Made by a program: the position numbers and the translations under genes | The notes under the pieces: generated by a model | Databases searched by the model: none | Seen by the model: only the letters and a program-made list of their open reading frames with translations | Told to the model about the DNA's origin: nothing | Part shown: positions 16,281-23,918 of the stretch, piece by piece | Position numbering within the stretch: position 1 is the stretch's first letter | Layout of the letters: each line of letters begins with the position of its first letter | NCBI GenBank assembly: GCA_963770645.1 | Contig: CAVYQL010000004.1 | Location: 558,001 to 622,000 of the forward strand | Length of the DNA stretch: 64,000 nucleotides | DNA from: Bog-473 sp963770645 | GTDB lineage: Bacteria; Actinomycetota; Acidimicrobiia; Acidimicrobiales; RAAP-2 | Direction of reading: 5' to 3'

Positions 16281-16788
16281 CGACGCGGGTGCCGCCTTCT
16301 CTCATGACCGGCTCCTCGGGCGCCAGGCCGTGCGCGACGAGCCACTCGTCGGCTGGGGCGATCTCGACGAAGCCCTCCGACTCGTAGAAGGGCCCGTTCC
16401 AGGGCACGTCGCGGTAGGTGACGAGGGTGAGCTCGTCGTAGCCGGTGGCGCGACTCCACTCGATGGCGGCGCGCAGGAGGGCGCGCCCGATACCGCGACC
16501 GGCGTGATCGGGATGGACAGAGAGTTGCTCGAGGTGCGCGCCCGCGCCGATGGCGTCGATGCGACACAGGCCAACGGGCGGGTCGCCGGCGACGAGGACG
16601 ACCAGCGCGGCGGCGAATGCGTCCACGGTGCCTGGGGCGGGCAGCGGGCCGATGCCGAGCGGCTCGAACAGGGTGTCCGCTGCTCGTTCGAGCGGGGGCA
16701 ACAGCGCCAGTTCGCCGGGCCGCACCGGGCGCACCATCCGGGCGGGCCGCTCTGGCCGCACGGGCCGTGCGGCGGGGATGGGGTCCAC
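16261..16788 (-). CDS. GNAT family N-acetyltransferase
   Basis: A GNAT enzyme of 175 residues. The acetyl-CoA loop is LSVHPDHAGRGIGRALLRAA (about residues 92-111), and the C-terminal strand motif is VPWNGPFYESEGF. Its target is unknown. GTG 16788 was chosen because a TACCGT hexamer lies eight bases upstream; ATG 16737 is the alternative and would begin at MVRPVRPGEL, closer to the conserved domain. It diverges from the quinone oxidoreductase at 16815, with only 26 bases between the two starts. It converges on tag with a 20-base overlap. Confidence 0.8.
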   Translation of the reverse strand: MDPIPAARPVRPERPARMVRPVRPGELALLPPLERAADTLFEPLGIGPLPAPGTVDAFAAALVVLVAGDPPVGLCRIDAIGAGAHLEQLSVHPDHAGRGIGRALLRAAIEWSRATGYDELTLVTYRDVPWNGPFYESEGFVEIAPADEWLVAHGLAPEEPVMREGGTRVVMARRL

Positions 16789-16796
16789 GTGGCCTG

Positions 16797-16802
16797 ACGG
16801 TA
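16797..16802 (-). promoter_or_regulatory. Leaderless -10 (TACCGT) for the GNAT gene
   Basis: On the minus strand TACCGT is eight bases before GTG 16788. It overlaps the plus-strand hexamer at 16801-16806 by two bases. Confidence 0.45.
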
Positions 16803-16806
16803 GCGT
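16801..16806 (+). promoter_or_regulatory. Leaderless -10 (TAGCGT) for the quinone oxidoreductase
   Basis: TAGCGT is eight bases before GTG 16815. The shared TA at 16801-16802 means polymerase can occupy only one of the two promoters at a time. Confidence 0.45.
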
Positions 16807-16814
16807 GTCGCCCC

Positions 16815-17789
16815 GTGCGCGCCGTCGTCTGCAACGAGCTGGGGCCACCGTCGCTCTTGCAAGTCGAGGAGCTCCCCGACCCGGTGCCCGGGCCGCACCA
16901 TGTCGTCGTCGACGTGGAGGCCGCGGGTGTCAACTACGTCGACGCGCTCTTCGTCGGCGGGCAGTACCAGATCAAGCCGCCGGTGCCCTTCGTGCCCGGG
17001 ACAGAGTGCGCCGGGCGTGTCTCAGCGCTCGGCGAGTCGGTTGACGGCCTCGAGGTGGGCCAGCGGGTGCTGGTGTCGGCCGGGCTCGGCGGGTTCGCCA
17101 CCAAGGTGGCCGCGCCGGTCGCCGCGGTGACCGTGTTGCCCGACGTTCTGGACGCGCCGCGCGCGGCCACCTTCACCCAGAGCTACAGCACCTGCCTCTT
17201 CGCGCTGCGGGAGCGGGCGCAGGCGCAGCTGGACGAGTCGGTGCTCGTCTTGGGCGCGGGGGGCGGCGTCGGGCTGGCCGCCATCGGCGTGGCGCGTGCG
17301 CTCGGCTGCCGGGTGCTCGGCGTGGCCTCGAGCGAGGAGAAGCGCGCCGCCGCGCTGGCCGCTGGAGCGGAGGCGGTGCTCGACCCTGCGGCCGCTCCCG
17401 TCAAGGACGCCACCCGGGACTGGGCCGGCGGTACCGGGGTCGACATCGTGGTCGACCCCGTCGGTGGCGCACTGGCCGAGCCGTCGCTGCGTGCGTTGGG
17501 CGACCGGGGCCGCTACCTGGTCATCGGCTTCGCCGCCGGACCGATCCCCTCCATCCCTTTGAACCAGGTCCTGCTGCGCAACCGGACGGTCATCGGGATC
17601 GACTGGGGCATCTGGGCCATGCAACACGCCGACGAGCAGCGCGTCCTGCTGGGGGATCTCCTCGCCATGGTGGCCGGCGGGAGGATCGACCCCGTCCACC
17701 CGAGCGAATACCCGCTCGACGACGTGGCGCGCGCACTCGAGGATCTGCTCGGCCGGCGCACGGTGGGGAAGATCGCGCTCATCCCCTAG
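16815..17789 (+). CDS. NADPH:quinone oxidoreductase / zinc-less medium-chain dehydrogenase
   Basis: A 324-residue MDR-superfamily enzyme of the quinone-oxidoreductase type. The segments AAGVNYVDALFVGGQY and FVPGTECAGRVSALGESVDG form the GroES-like domain. The Rossmann motif is VLGAGGGVGLAAIGVARALG (about residues 141-160), and GVDIVVDPVGG follows. No zinc-site cysteines are present, which fits the zinc-independent QOR subgroup. These enzymes reduce quinones or enones with NADPH. GTG 16815 has TAGCGT eight bases upstream. It is monocistronic and converges on the amidohydrolase gene. Confidence 0.88.
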   Translation: MRAVVCNELGPPSLLQVEELPDPVPGPHHVVVDVEAAGVNYVDALFVGGQYQIKPPVPFVPGTECAGRVSALGESVDGLEVGQRVLVSAGLGGFATKVAAPVAAVTVLPDVLDAPRAATFTQSYSTCLFALRERAQAQLDESVLVLGAGGGVGLAAIGVARALGCRVLGVASSEEKRAAALAAGAEAVLDPAAAPVKDATRDWAGGTGVDIVVDPVGGALAEPSLRALGDRGRYLVIGFAAGPIPSIPLNQVLLRNRTVIGIDWGIWAMQHADEQRVLLGDLLAMVAGGRIDPVHPSEYPLDDVARALEDLLGRRTVGKIALIP

Positions 17790-17802
17790 CAGGGTCGGGT
17801 TC

Positions 17803-18972
17803 TCAAACCTTCTTGACGAGGGGGATGTCGTAGAGCGCAGACCAGTTGGTGCTGACGATGCGGGCCTTGCTCTCGTCGGAGAGCGGCAGCTTGTCGAAGG
17901 AGTCCACCGCGTGGGGGTACTTCGAGTCGCCGTGGGGGTAGTCGGTCGAGAAGATCAGCCGCTCGTCGCCGAACGTCTCGACGAAGTGGGGCACGGTCAC
18001 CTCGTCGGCCTCGACCGCGACCCAGCAGTTGCGCTTGAAGTACTCCGACGGCGGCATCGTGAGCTCGGGGGCTTCGTACCAGCCCGTCCACTCCCAGTGC
18101 TCGTCGAGGCGGTACAAGAACCACGGCGCCCACGAGCAGTTGCCCTCGAGCAGCGCGACCTTGAGGTCGGGGAACCGCTCGAGCACGCCGCCGCCGCAGA
18201 GGCACGCCGTCACGAACTGGATCCCGAGCGGCTGGCTGAAGGTGTGCCACAGCATCAACCGGTCCAGCACCTCGAGACCGAAGTCGGGTGTGAGGTAGGT
18301 CTGACCGCCCCCGTGGAATGACAGCGGCACCCCCAGCCGCTGAATCTCCGCCCACAGCGGGTCATAGGACCGGTGGTGCCACGGGCGCCGGTTCACCGTG
18401 GCCGGCGGCAGGAAGATCGCCTTGAAGCCCAGTTCTTCGACGCAGCGGCGGGCCTCGATGACCGCACCGGCGACGTCGTGCGCCGCCACCATGCCGGCGC
18501 CGAACATGCGGTCCGGTGCGTGGTCGCAGAAGTCCTTGAGCCAGTCGTTGTAGGCGCGGGCGATGGCGGTGGCGAACTCGGGCTCGAGGCCGTCGGCACC
18601 GATCTGCTCGGACGAGTCGAGGCCGAGCACGAACAGCCCGCGGGAGGGGAACAACACGGCCAGGTCGAGCCCTTCGGCGTCCATGGCGTCGACCTGCGAC
18701 TGCGCGTCCCAGCCCCGGGCCTCCGACGCCGCGTACACCGTGTCGTGTTCCTTCTGCCACCCCGTCTTGCGGCCCTCGACGCGCATCGGTCGGGTCGCCC
18801 CCATCCGGAGCATGACGTGGTTCTTCACCCGCACCCGCATGTCGCGCGTGATCTCGGAGAGCCCGCGTGGGGCGGCGTGGGCGTAGGCCGGATCGATGTA
18901 ACGCTCCCACAGGTCGGGCGGCTCCATCACGTGGAGGTCACTGTCACAGATGACGTGGTCGCGCAGCGCCAT
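17803..18972 (-). CDS. Amidohydrolase family protein (amidohydrolase-2/ACMSD-like)
   Basis: A 389-residue TIM-barrel amidohydrolase of the ACMSD/amidohydrolase-2 type. The metal-site start reads ICDSDLHVMEPPDLWERY, where DxH replaces the usual HxH. An inner histidine lies in VPLSFHGGGQTY, and the C-terminal metal aspartate in LIFSTDYPHGDSKYPHA. Members are hydrolases, decarboxylases or hydratases acting on carboxylic acids. In catabolic actinobacterial clusters they often accompany acyl-CoA genes. The substrate is unknown. It diverges from the dehydrogenase at 19078. A 6+6 inverted repeat lies upstream of its ATG. Confidence 0.85.
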   Translation of the reverse strand: MALRDHVICDSDLHVMEPPDLWERYIDPAYAHAAPRGLSEITRDMRVRVKNHVMLRMGATRPMRVEGRKTGWQKEHDTVYAASEARGWDAQSQVDAMDAEGLDLAVLFPSRGLFVLGLDSSEQIGADGLEPEFATAIARAYNDWLKDFCDHAPDRMFGAGMVAAHDVAGAVIEARRCVEELGFKAIFLPPATVNRRPWHHRSYDPLWAEIQRLGVPLSFHGGGQTYLTPDFGLEVLDRLMLWHTFSQPLGIQFVTACLCGGGVLERFPDLKVALLEGNCSWAPWFLYRLDEHWEWTGWYEAPELTMPPSEYFKRNCWVAVEADEVTVPHFVETFGDERLIFSTDYPHGDSKYPHAVDSFDKLPLSDESKARIVSTNWSALYDIPLVKKV

Positions 18973-18989
18973 GAATCGACCCCCGGGTC

Positions 18990-19007
18990 CCTGACGTTCG
19001 AGTCAGG
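18990..19007. promoter_or_regulatory. Inverted repeat in a divergent promoter region
   Basis: cctgac, spacer gttcga, gtcagg: a perfect 6+6 palindrome 18 bases upstream of the amidohydrolase ATG. On the minus strand TATAGT lies just beyond it at 19011-19016, so the repeat falls in the 5' region between the -10 and the start. Operator role is inferred. Confidence 0.4.
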
Positions 19008-19077
19008 ATTCACTATACGCTCTCGTTCCGCACGCACTCAGGGGCGCGACCAGGCATTTCGGGACTCGGGAGGGTCA

Positions 19078-19965
19078 ATGGCGACAGGTGTGATCGGGCT
19101 CGGCAATATCGGCGGTGCCATTGCGGCCAACCTCGTGGCGGACGCAAACGACGTCGTCGTCTACGACGTCGATGCCGCGGCGATGGCGGCGATCAGCGGG
19201 GCGGTGGCCGCGCCGGACGTGGCGTCAGTGGCCCGCCAGGCCGAGGTCACGCTGCTGTCGTTGCCCACCCCCGACGTCGTCGCGGACGTGGCGGCGGCAT
19301 GGGCCGGTGCCGCCGCGCCCGGCGCCATCCTCGTCGACCTCTCGACCAACAGCCCGGCCGTCGTGCGCGAGTTGGGCACACGCCTGGCGGCCTCGGGGCA
19401 CCACCTCGTCGAGGCGCCCCTCACCGGCGGGGCCATCGGCGCGGAGAAACGGATGCTCGTCTTCATGGTCGGCGGCGACGACGAGCCCGTCGCCCGCGTC
19501 CTCCCACTCCTCGAGCCGCTCGGCCGCGCCTCGTTCCACGTCGGCCCGCTGGGGCTCGGCAACACCATGAAGTTGCTCAACAGCCTCATCGCCTTCACCA
19601 CGACGTGGGTGAGCCTCGAGGGCCTGTCCCTGGCCACCAAGGCGGGGATCGAGGTGCGCGACGCCGTCGAGATCCTGCGCACCGCCGGCGCGTCGAACTT
19701 CTTCTTGGACCGCCAGGTCGAGACGATCGACGGGCGGGGCCGACCGACCCAGTTCGCCCTGGCGCTGGCGGCCAAGGACGCCGGGCTCATCGTCGACTCG
19801 GGCGCCGCTCTCGACGTCCCGACCCCGGTGGCCGCGGCCGTGCGTGGTGTCCTCGACGGCGCCGTCGCCGGAGGACTCGGCGGTGCCGACTGGAGCGAGC
19901 TCGTCGCCTTCGCCGAGCAGCAGGCGGGTGTCGCTCTGCGCTGGGATGCGTCGGGGGCGTCGTAA
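19078..19965 (+). CDS. NAD(P)-dependent beta-hydroxyacid dehydrogenase (3-hydroxyisobutyrate dehydrogenase-like)
   Basis: A 295-residue beta-hydroxyacid dehydrogenase. The dinucleotide loop is GVIGLGNIGGAIAANLV at the N-terminus. The substrate-binding segment DLSTNSPAVVREL and APLTGGAIGAEKRML follow. The catalytic lysine region is GLGNTMKLLNSLIAF (about residues 160-174), and AAKDAGLIVDSGAALDV is near the C-terminus. Members oxidise 3-hydroxyisobutyrate, tartronate semialdehyde or related acids. ATG 19078 follows a good ribosome site (gggagggtca). It diverges from the amidohydrolase and could act in the same catabolic route. Confidence 0.88.
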   Translation: MATGVIGLGNIGGAIAANLVADANDVVVYDVDAAAMAAISGAVAAPDVASVARQAEVTLLSLPTPDVVADVAAAWAGAAAPGAILVDLSTNSPAVVRELGTRLAASGHHLVEAPLTGGAIGAEKRMLVFMVGGDDEPVARVLPLLEPLGRASFHVGPLGLGNTMKLLNSLIAFTTTWVSLEGLSLATKAGIEVRDAVEILRTAGASNFFLDRQVETIDGRGRPTQFALALAAKDAGLIVDSGAALDVPTPVAAAVRGVLDGAVAGGLGGADWSELVAFAEQQAGVALRWDASGAS

Positions 19966-20042
19966 CGGGGCCGTGAGGCGTCGTAAAAAGACCAGCACGG
20001 GGCGCCCCGATCTGCCGGACGAACCCTCGGGGACTGTCGTCC

Positions 20043-20161
20043 GCCTGTATATGCAGCGCCTTCGTTATATGCAGCGCCTTCGTTAATTACCCCCAATTAA
20101 CGAAGGATATCTCGATATCCTTCGTTAACACGCCCCTTTTCGGAAGGATACGTATACAGGC
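20043..20161. repeat. 119-base palindromic element with 9-base terminal inverted repeats
   Basis: Bounded by gcctgtata (20043-20051) and tatacaggc (20153-20161). Inside are two copies of an 18-base direct repeat (20048-20065, 20066-20083). There is also a perfect 12+12 inverted repeat (20077-20088 / 20095-20106, six-base spacer) and a perfect 14+14 inverted repeat (20097-20110 / 20115-20128, loop ctcg). The two hairpins share the arm ttaacgaagg and so are mutually exclusive. The block is clearly more AT-rich than its surroundings. It looks like a small non-autonomous mobile or REP-like element, or a recombination or regulatory site. No clear target duplication is seen. Confidence 0.65.
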
Positions 20162-20214
20162 CAAGGGGACACCCGGGGCCTGCTCCCGGGAGGTCCTTGG
20201 GCGGCGGGATCGGG

Positions 20215-20259
20215 GCGAACGGTCCTCAGGCGAACGGTCCTCAGGCGAACGGTCCTCAG
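20215..20259. repeat. 15-base tandem repeat, 3 perfect copies
   Basis: Unit gcgaacggtcctcag. The third copy contains the TGA stop of the carboxymuconolactone decarboxylase-like gene, so the array is mostly 3' untranslated. Confidence 0.85.
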
Positions 20260-20636
20260 TCAGTACCGAGCACGTCGGCCGCCACGCGCATCGCCGAGCC
20301 CGCGGCGGGGACGCCGGCGTAGATGGACACGTGCATGAGGATCTCGACGATCTCCTCGCGTGTGATCCCGACGTTCAGCGCGCCGGCCAGGTGCGAGCGC
20401 AACTCCTCGGGGTGTCCGAGCGCCGCCAGCAGCGCGACGGTGATCATGGAGCGGTCGCGCACCGGGAGCCCCGGACGGCTCCATATGTCGCCGAACGCGT
20501 TCTGGAGCACATGGTCGAAGTACTCCGGTGCCAATTTGGCCGCCGGGAACTGCCCGGTCGGTCCCTTCAGCGTGGCCGGCCAGAGCTGGCCTTGGATCTC
20601 CCGGCCGGCGGCGCGGCGCTCGTCACTCGTGGTCAT
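20256..20636 (-). CDS. Carboxymuconolactone decarboxylase family protein
   Basis: A 126-residue CMD-family protein. Helical core features are DRSMITVALLAALGHPEELRSHL and NVGITREEIVEILMHVSIYAG, typical of the 4-carboxymuconolactone decarboxylase (PcaC) group. The redox-active CxxC of the AhpD subgroup is absent. PcaC acts in protocatechuate breakdown, but no other pca genes are nearby, so its substrate here is open. ATG 20636 overlaps the thiolase-like stop by 4 bases, making it the last gene of the 25051-20256 operon. Confidence 0.82.
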   Translation of the reverse strand: MTTSDERRAAGREIQGQLWPATLKGPTGQFPAAKLAPEYFDHVLQNAFGDIWSRPGLPVRDRSMITVALLAALGHPEELRSHLAGALNVGITREEIVEILMHVSIYAGVPAAGSAMRVAADVLGTD

Positions 20637-21808
20637 GTTCCACTCCTCTCGACATCCAGCAGGTTGACCGTCGCGATGCTGCCGCCCCCGACGAGGTGCG
20701 CCAGGGCGACCCGGGCGTCCTCGACCTGGCGTCCCTCCGCCTCACCACGCAGCTGGAGCACCGCCTCATGCAACATGGCCACACCCGTCGGGCCGCCCGG
20801 GTGCCCGCGGGCGAGCAGCCCGCCGTCGGTGTTGAACGGGATCCGCCCGCCCGGCCCGGTCTCGCCCTCGACGACGAGCTTCTCGGCCTCGCCCTCGGCG
20901 CAGAACCCGAGCAGCTCGTAGTACTCGAGCTCCTCGTTGACGAAGGCGTCGTGGCAGTAGGCCACGCTCACGTCCTCGGGACCGATCCCGGCCGCCTCGT
21001 AGCACTCCAGCGCCGTGGCTTTCGTCATGGTCGAAGGGCCGACGACCGGGCCGACGAAAGTGTGGCCCGGCGAGTAGGTCTCAGACGTCAACGCGGACGC
21101 CAGCGCGCGCACAACCGGCCGGCCCGGCTGGCGCTGACGCACCAGGTCCTCGCGGGCCACGATGATGCAGGCGGCGCCGTCGTCGGGAGGACAGCACATC
21201 ATCGTGGTGAGGGGCTCGGCCACCATCCTGGCGGCGAGGACCTCGGCGGCGGTCACGACGTGGTCGGAACGCCGGTGAGCGAACGGGCACATCGCGCCAT
21301 AGTTCCAGTTCTTCGCCGCGATGGCGGCGAAGTGTTCCGGCGTGGTGCCGCGCTCGTACATGCGCCGCTGTGCCCACAACGCGAAGTAGGCGGCCGGAAG
21401 GATCGGCGCGTCGATCTGGTCCCGACCGGCGCCGCGCCCGCCGCCACCGGTCATGTCCGTGAACTTGTCGAAGCACAGCGCCATGGCCACGTCAGCCCGC
21501 CCCGACGACACCGCCCACGCCGCGTCGCGGAACGCGACGAGTCCCGTGGCGGACGCATTCTCGATGTGGGTCACCGGCAACCCGGTCAGTCCGAGCTCCT
21601 TCATGGCCTTGATGCCGATCATGTTGGCCGGCTGGATGTAGCCGACGAACGCCTCATCGACGTCGGCGAGCGTCATCCCGGCGTCGTGCAGCGCCAGCAG
21701 CCCGGCGTCGCGCGCAAGGTGCGTGCCGGGGATTTCCTTGAACATGCCGAAGCGGACCATGCCGACGCCGGCGACGGCGACACCCTCGAAGCGCAAACCG
21801 TGCTTCAT
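20633..21808 (-). CDS. Thiolase-fold protein lacking the catalytic Cys (Ltp2-type aldolase candidate)
   Basis: A 391-residue thiolase-superfamily protein. At the nucleophile position the sequence reads THIENASATGLVAF (about residues 80-93), where thiolases have NxCASG; serine replaces the cysteine. The C-terminal half keeps AYCHDAFVNEELEYYELLGF and GGLLARGHPGGPTGVA but has no terminal CxG motif. Known Cys-less thiolase homologues such as Ltp2 act as retro-aldolases in steroid side-chain breakdown, in complex with a DUF35 protein. A DUF35/zinc-ribbon gene lies directly upstream with a 4-base overlap, which supports that role. Substrate is inferred only. The next gene (CMD-like) also overlaps by 4 bases. 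Confidence 0.8.
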   Translation of the reverse strand: MKHGLRFEGVAVAGVGMVRFGMFKEIPGTHLARDAGLLALHDAGMTLADVDEAFVGYIQPANMIGIKAMKELGLTGLPVTHIENASATGLVAFRDAAWAVSSGRADVAMALCFDKFTDMTGGGGRGAGRDQIDAPILPAAYFALWAQRRMYERGTTPEHFAAIAAKNWNYGAMCPFAHRRSDHVVTAAEVLAARMVAEPLTTMMCCPPDDGAACIIVAREDLVRQRQPGRPVVRALASALTSETYSPGHTFVGPVVGPSTMTKATALECYEAAGIGPEDVSVAYCHDAFVNEELEYYELLGFCAEGEAEKLVVEGETGPGGRIPFNTDGGLLARGHPGGPTGVAMLHEAVLQLRGEAEGRQVEDARVALAHLVGGGSIATVNLLDVERSGT

Positions 21809-22260
21809 GACGCACCTCCGGCCGCGGCACGTGCGGCAGTGCCGCCGTCACTCGCAGGGTGGAAGCGGTAGATCACGACGTCGTCGCCGGCCGAGTTCTG
21901 GCGCAGCGTCTCGAGCCCGATCTCGACCTCCATCCCGATGGCGAAGTCGTCGGGTCCGCCCGAGAGAATCGACTGCACCCGCGGCCCTTCGGGCAGGTCG
22001 ACCTGCGCCACGCCATAGCCGGCCACGTCGGCGTCCTTCTTGCCGAACAGGGGGACGTGGCAGTAGGTCCAGGTGTGGATCGTCCCGTGCGTCGACAGCT
22101 CGGTGTCTTCCGTGCCTTCGTGCAGGCACTTGGCGCAGACCAGCCGGCGCGGGAAGAACACCTCACCGCAGGCGGGGCAGCGGCTTGCCAGCAGCCGCGG
22201 CTGCTCGGCCGGGTCGTCGGGGATCCGGAAGAACCCTTGTTCAATAGGGACTCGGGCCAT
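21805..22260 (-). CDS. DUF35 zinc-ribbon/OB-fold protein (acyl-CoA-associated)
   Basis: A 151-residue protein. The zinc ribbon shows two CxxC pairs, SRCPACGEVFFPRRLVCAKC (about residues 27-46). An OB-fold follows (GTIHTWTYCHVPLFG, then VAGYGVAQVDLPEGPRVQS, with acidic ends). DUF35 proteins partner thiolase-fold or hydratase subunits and bind CoA esters. Here it precedes, and is translationally coupled to, a Cys-less thiolase homologue. ATG 22260 has a ribosome site (gaggagcgc). An 86-base gap containing gtgttc hexamer repeats separates it from the upstream acyl-CoA ligase. Confidence 0.88.
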   Translation of the reverse strand: MARVPIEQGFFRIPDDPAEQPRLLASRCPACGEVFFPRRLVCAKCLHEGTEDTELSTHGTIHTWTYCHVPLFGKKDADVAGYGVAQVDLPEGPRVQSILSGGPDDFAIGMEVEIGLETLRQNSAGDDVVIYRFHPASDGGTAARAAAGGAS

Positions 22261-22346
22261 GCGCTCCTCGCTTCGGTCGGTCAGATCTGTGTGGTCGTGT
22301 TCGTGTTCGTGTTCGCGTACGTGTTCGGTGCAGTCGTGTGGCTCGC

Positions 22347-23918
22347 CTAGATGCCACGCTCGCTGTCTTCCCAGTGCGGGTCGCGCAGTCGACGCTTGTA
22401 GAGCTTCCCGTTGGGGTCGCGGGGCATGGCCTCCGTGAAGTCGATGCTACGCGGGCACTTGTACTTGGCCAGCAACTCGGCGCAGTGTGCCTGCAGCTCC
22501 TCAGCCAGCGCCGGTGATGCCGTCCGGCCCGGCGCGGGCTCCACGACCGCCTTGACCTGCTCGCCCCACTCCTCGTCGGGAATCCCGAATACAGCCGCAT
22601 CGCCCACCGCGGGGTGGGACAGCAGCGCCGCCTCCACCTCGGCCGGATAGATGTTGACGCCCCCTGAGATGATCATGTCGATCTTGCGGTCCCGCAGGTA
22701 CAAGAACCCGTCCTCGTCGAGCTCCCCCATGTCCCCGACGGTGAAGAAGTCGTCGTGCCGGTTGGCCGTCGTCTTCTCGGGGTCGCCCTTGTACCGGAAG
22801 TCGCCTCCCATGAGCTTGAGGTAGACCGTGCCGACGGTGCCGGGGGGAACCTCTTGCCCGTCGTCATCGAGGACCTTGACATCGGCCCCCGGCCACGGCG
22901 TCCCCACCGTCCCCGGGTGGGCGAGCCAATCCTGCGGCTTGGCGATCGTGCCCCCGCCCTCTGTCGCGCCGTAGAACTCGTAGATCACCGGGCCGAGCCA
23001 GGCGAACAGTCGCCGCTTGAGTTCCATCGGGCACGGCGCGGCGGCATGGATCACCTGGCGTAGCGACGAGACGTCGTAGCCGCTGCGCACGTCCTCGGGC
23101 AGCTGCATGAGACGGTGGAGCTGGGTGGGCACCATGTGCGTGTCGGTGACCCGATAGCGCTGAATCAACTGCAGCGCTCGCTCGGCGTCCCACTTCTCCA
23201 TGAAGACCAGGGTGTGCTCGAAGTGGGCCGAGAAGTAGCCGAACGACAGCGGCGCCATGTGGTACATCGGCGACGTCACCAGGTGCACCGAGTCGCCGCC
23301 GGGCTCGATGTCGTAGCGCGTCAGATTGGCACTGAAGACTTCCACCCACGTCTCAGGGTCGAACGACGGGAGCGAACGCTCCACCGCCTTCGGACGCCCG
23401 GTGGTGCCCGAGGTGTATTGCATGAACTGACCGGCCACCCGGAGCTCGGGGGGCCGGTCAGGTTGTCCGGCCAGAGCAACGTCGAGCGCGGTGAACCCGG
23501 GCACGGTGCCCACCGAGAGGCGCCCGGGCTCGGGCACCCGGGCTTCGGCCGCGGCCGTCGCCGCCACCGCGCCGAACCGTTCGTCGGCCACCAGGGCCTT
23601 GGCGCCGGCGTCGCCCAGGATGTAGGAGACCTCGGCCGCGGTGAGGTTGCTGTTGAGCGGGACGAAGTTCCAGCCGGCCTGGAACACGGCCATGAGCACA
23701 ACGAGTGTCTCGGCCCGATTCGGCAGCAACATGGCCACCGGGTCGCCCTCGCGCAGTCCCCGCTCCCGGAGCGCGTGCACGAGACGGTTGGCCCCCGCCG
23801 CGATCTCGCCCGCCGTCCACTCCTTGCCCTCCGGATCGATCAGCGCGACGCGGTCCGGCTGTGCTGCCGCGGCTGCCCAGAACCCTCGCGGTCGCTCCGC
23901 CGCCGCGTCCTTCGTCAC
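22347..23918 (-). CDS. Acyl-CoA synthetase (FadD-type)
   Basis: A 523-residue ANL ligase. Motifs are MQYTSGTTGRPKAVERSLPS, YEFYGATEGGGTIAKPQDW, the hinge region FTVGDMGELDEDGFLYLRDR, IISGGVNIYPAEVEAALLSH, and a C-terminal PNGKLYKRRLRD carrying the catalytic lysine. It activates a carboxylic acid to its CoA ester. The start is GTG 23918, overlapping the acyl-CoA dehydrogenase stop by 4 bases; longer in-frame extensions upstream lie inside that gene. The context (dehydrogenase, DUF35, Ltp2-like aldolase) suggests activation of a branched or side-chain acid for one round of shortening, which is inference. Confidence 0.9.
   Translation of the reverse strand: MTKDAAAERPRGFWAAAAAQPDRVALIDPEGKEWTAGEIAAGANRLVHALRERGLREGDPVAMLLPNRAETLVVLMAVFQAGWNFVPLNSNLTAAEVSYILGDAGAKALVADERFGAVAATAAAEARVPEPGRLSVGTVPGFTALDVALAGQPDRPPELRVAGQFMQYTSGTTGRPKAVERSLPSFDPETWVEVFSANLTRYDIEPGGDSVHLVTSPMYHMAPLSFGYFSAHFEHTLVFMEKWDAERALQLIQRYRVTDTHMVPTQLHRLMQLPEDVRSGYDVSSLRQVIHAAAPCPMELKRRLFAWLGPVIYEFYGATEGGGTIAKPQDWLAHPGTVGTPWPGADVKVLDDDGQEVPPGTVGTVYLKLMGGDFRYKGDPEKTTANRHDDFFTVGDMGELDEDGFLYLRDRKIDMIISGGVNIYPAEVEAALLSHPAVGDAAVFGIPDEEWGEQVKAVVEPAPGRTASPALAEELQAHCAELLAKYKCPRSIDFTEAMPRDPNGKLYKRRLRDPHWEDSERGI

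Noticed and set aside
20021..20175. Target-site duplication around the palindromic element
   Set aside because: ggggac occurs on both sides (20029-20034 and 20165-20170) but at unequal distances from the element ends, so it is probably chance.
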